The position numbers were made by a program, and so were the translations under genes. The notes under the pieces are model-generated. The model was not told the origin of the DNA and made no database searches. It was given only the letters and a program-made list of their open reading frames with translations. A stretch of 6,041 nt of DNA from assembly GCA_002452555.1 (NCBI GenBank), contig DKER01000117.1, positions 1 to 6,041 on the forward strand. Reading direction: 5' to 3'. Position 1 is the first letter of the stretch, and the number at the start of each line of letters is the position of its first letter. This stretch comes from Fidelibacterota bacterium UBA6817 (GTDB lineage: Bacteria; Fidelibacterota; Fidelibacteria; Fidelibacterales; Fidelibacteraceae). This document shows, piece by piece, positions 5,849 to 6,041 of the stretch.

Positions 5849-6041
5849 AAAAAAGAATAATTCCCTGTCTGGATATTAAAGACGGGCGGACGGTGAAGGG
5901 AGTAAATTTCATAAACCTTCAGGATGCCGGTGATGCGGTGGAGCTTGCACAGGCTTATTCAGATCAGGGTGCAGATGAGCTGGTTTTTCTTGATATAACA
6001 GCTACAGTTGAAAAACGGAAAACACTGGCAGAACTGGTCCG
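5842..6041 (+). CDS. hisF: Imidazole glycerol phosphate synthase, cyclase subunit (HisF), 3' truncated by window
   Basis: The frame starting at ATG 5842 reads MLKKRIIPCLDIKDGRTV, continues through KGVNF, and stays open for 66 codons to the window edge. This is the unmistakable N-terminus of HisF, whose first catalytic acid is Asp11 in CLDIKDGR. VFLDITAT (48-55) is the typical second-strand region. HisF is the cyclase barrel that uses ammonia from HisH. The family is about 250 residues, so roughly three quarters of the gene lies outside. The start overlaps the hisA stop (TGA 5846-5848) by 7 bases; the upstream G-rich GGGG (5833-5836) gives only a modest ribosome site, so coupling to hisA translation is likely. 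The truncation is an artefact of the window. Confidence 0.95.
   Translation, partial: MLKKRIIPCLDIKDGRTVKGVNFINLQDAGDAVELAQAYSDQGADELVFLDITATVEKRKTLAELV

Overview
The window holds the 5' part of a compact, single-strand histidine biosynthesis operon in the order hisG-hisD-hisC-hisB-hisH-hisA-hisF, running off the right edge inside hisF. Everything recognisable is on the + strand. Gene order, a long-form HisG with a C-terminal regulatory domain, and a fused bifunctional HisB resemble the arrangement in enterobacteria and Bacteroidota. Several details point to Bacteroidota or a related FCB-group lineage: the HisB phosphatase half lacks the zinc-loop cysteines and has an IDRSFPEDN...RKP loop, HisH begins with a KTGIIRYSAGN-like segment, and HisH ends around FHPEKSGETG. 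Most structural genes have clear Shine-Dalgarno sequences, which is not typical of classical Bacteroidia, so the exact phylum is left open.

Region 1-114 is non-coding. It starts with a short 8-bp tandem repeat (TGAACTCT-like units) and ends in an AT-rich stretch that probably carries the promoter. Region 115-234 is a transcription attenuator of the his leader type. A 20-codon leader peptide contains five consecutive histidine codons and is followed by a strong intrinsic terminator just upstream of hisG. The last codons of the leader ORF can also pair with the 5' arm and loop of that terminator. The model is that histidyl-tRNA shortage stalls the ribosome on the His codons, leaves that segment free to form the antiterminator, and allows transcription into hisG. 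With ample histidyl-tRNA the ribosome reaches the stop codon, covers the segment, and the terminator forms.

Region 264-6041 is the structural operon. HisG catalyses the committed step. HisA (isomerase) and HisH/HisF (imidazole glycerol phosphate synthase) act in the middle. HisB supplies dehydratase and phosphatase, HisC the transaminase, and HisD the last two oxidations. The functions of hisI and hisE (steps 2 and 3) are not in the window and would be expected downstream of hisF. From hisD onward every junction is an overlap of 4 to about 14 bases, implying one polycistronic mRNA with translational coupling.

No mobile element, CRISPR array, tRNA or rRNA was seen. The structural genes are ordinary members of known families. 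The most interesting parts are the leader/attenuator, the zinc-less HisB phosphatase half, and the small tandem repeat at the left edge.
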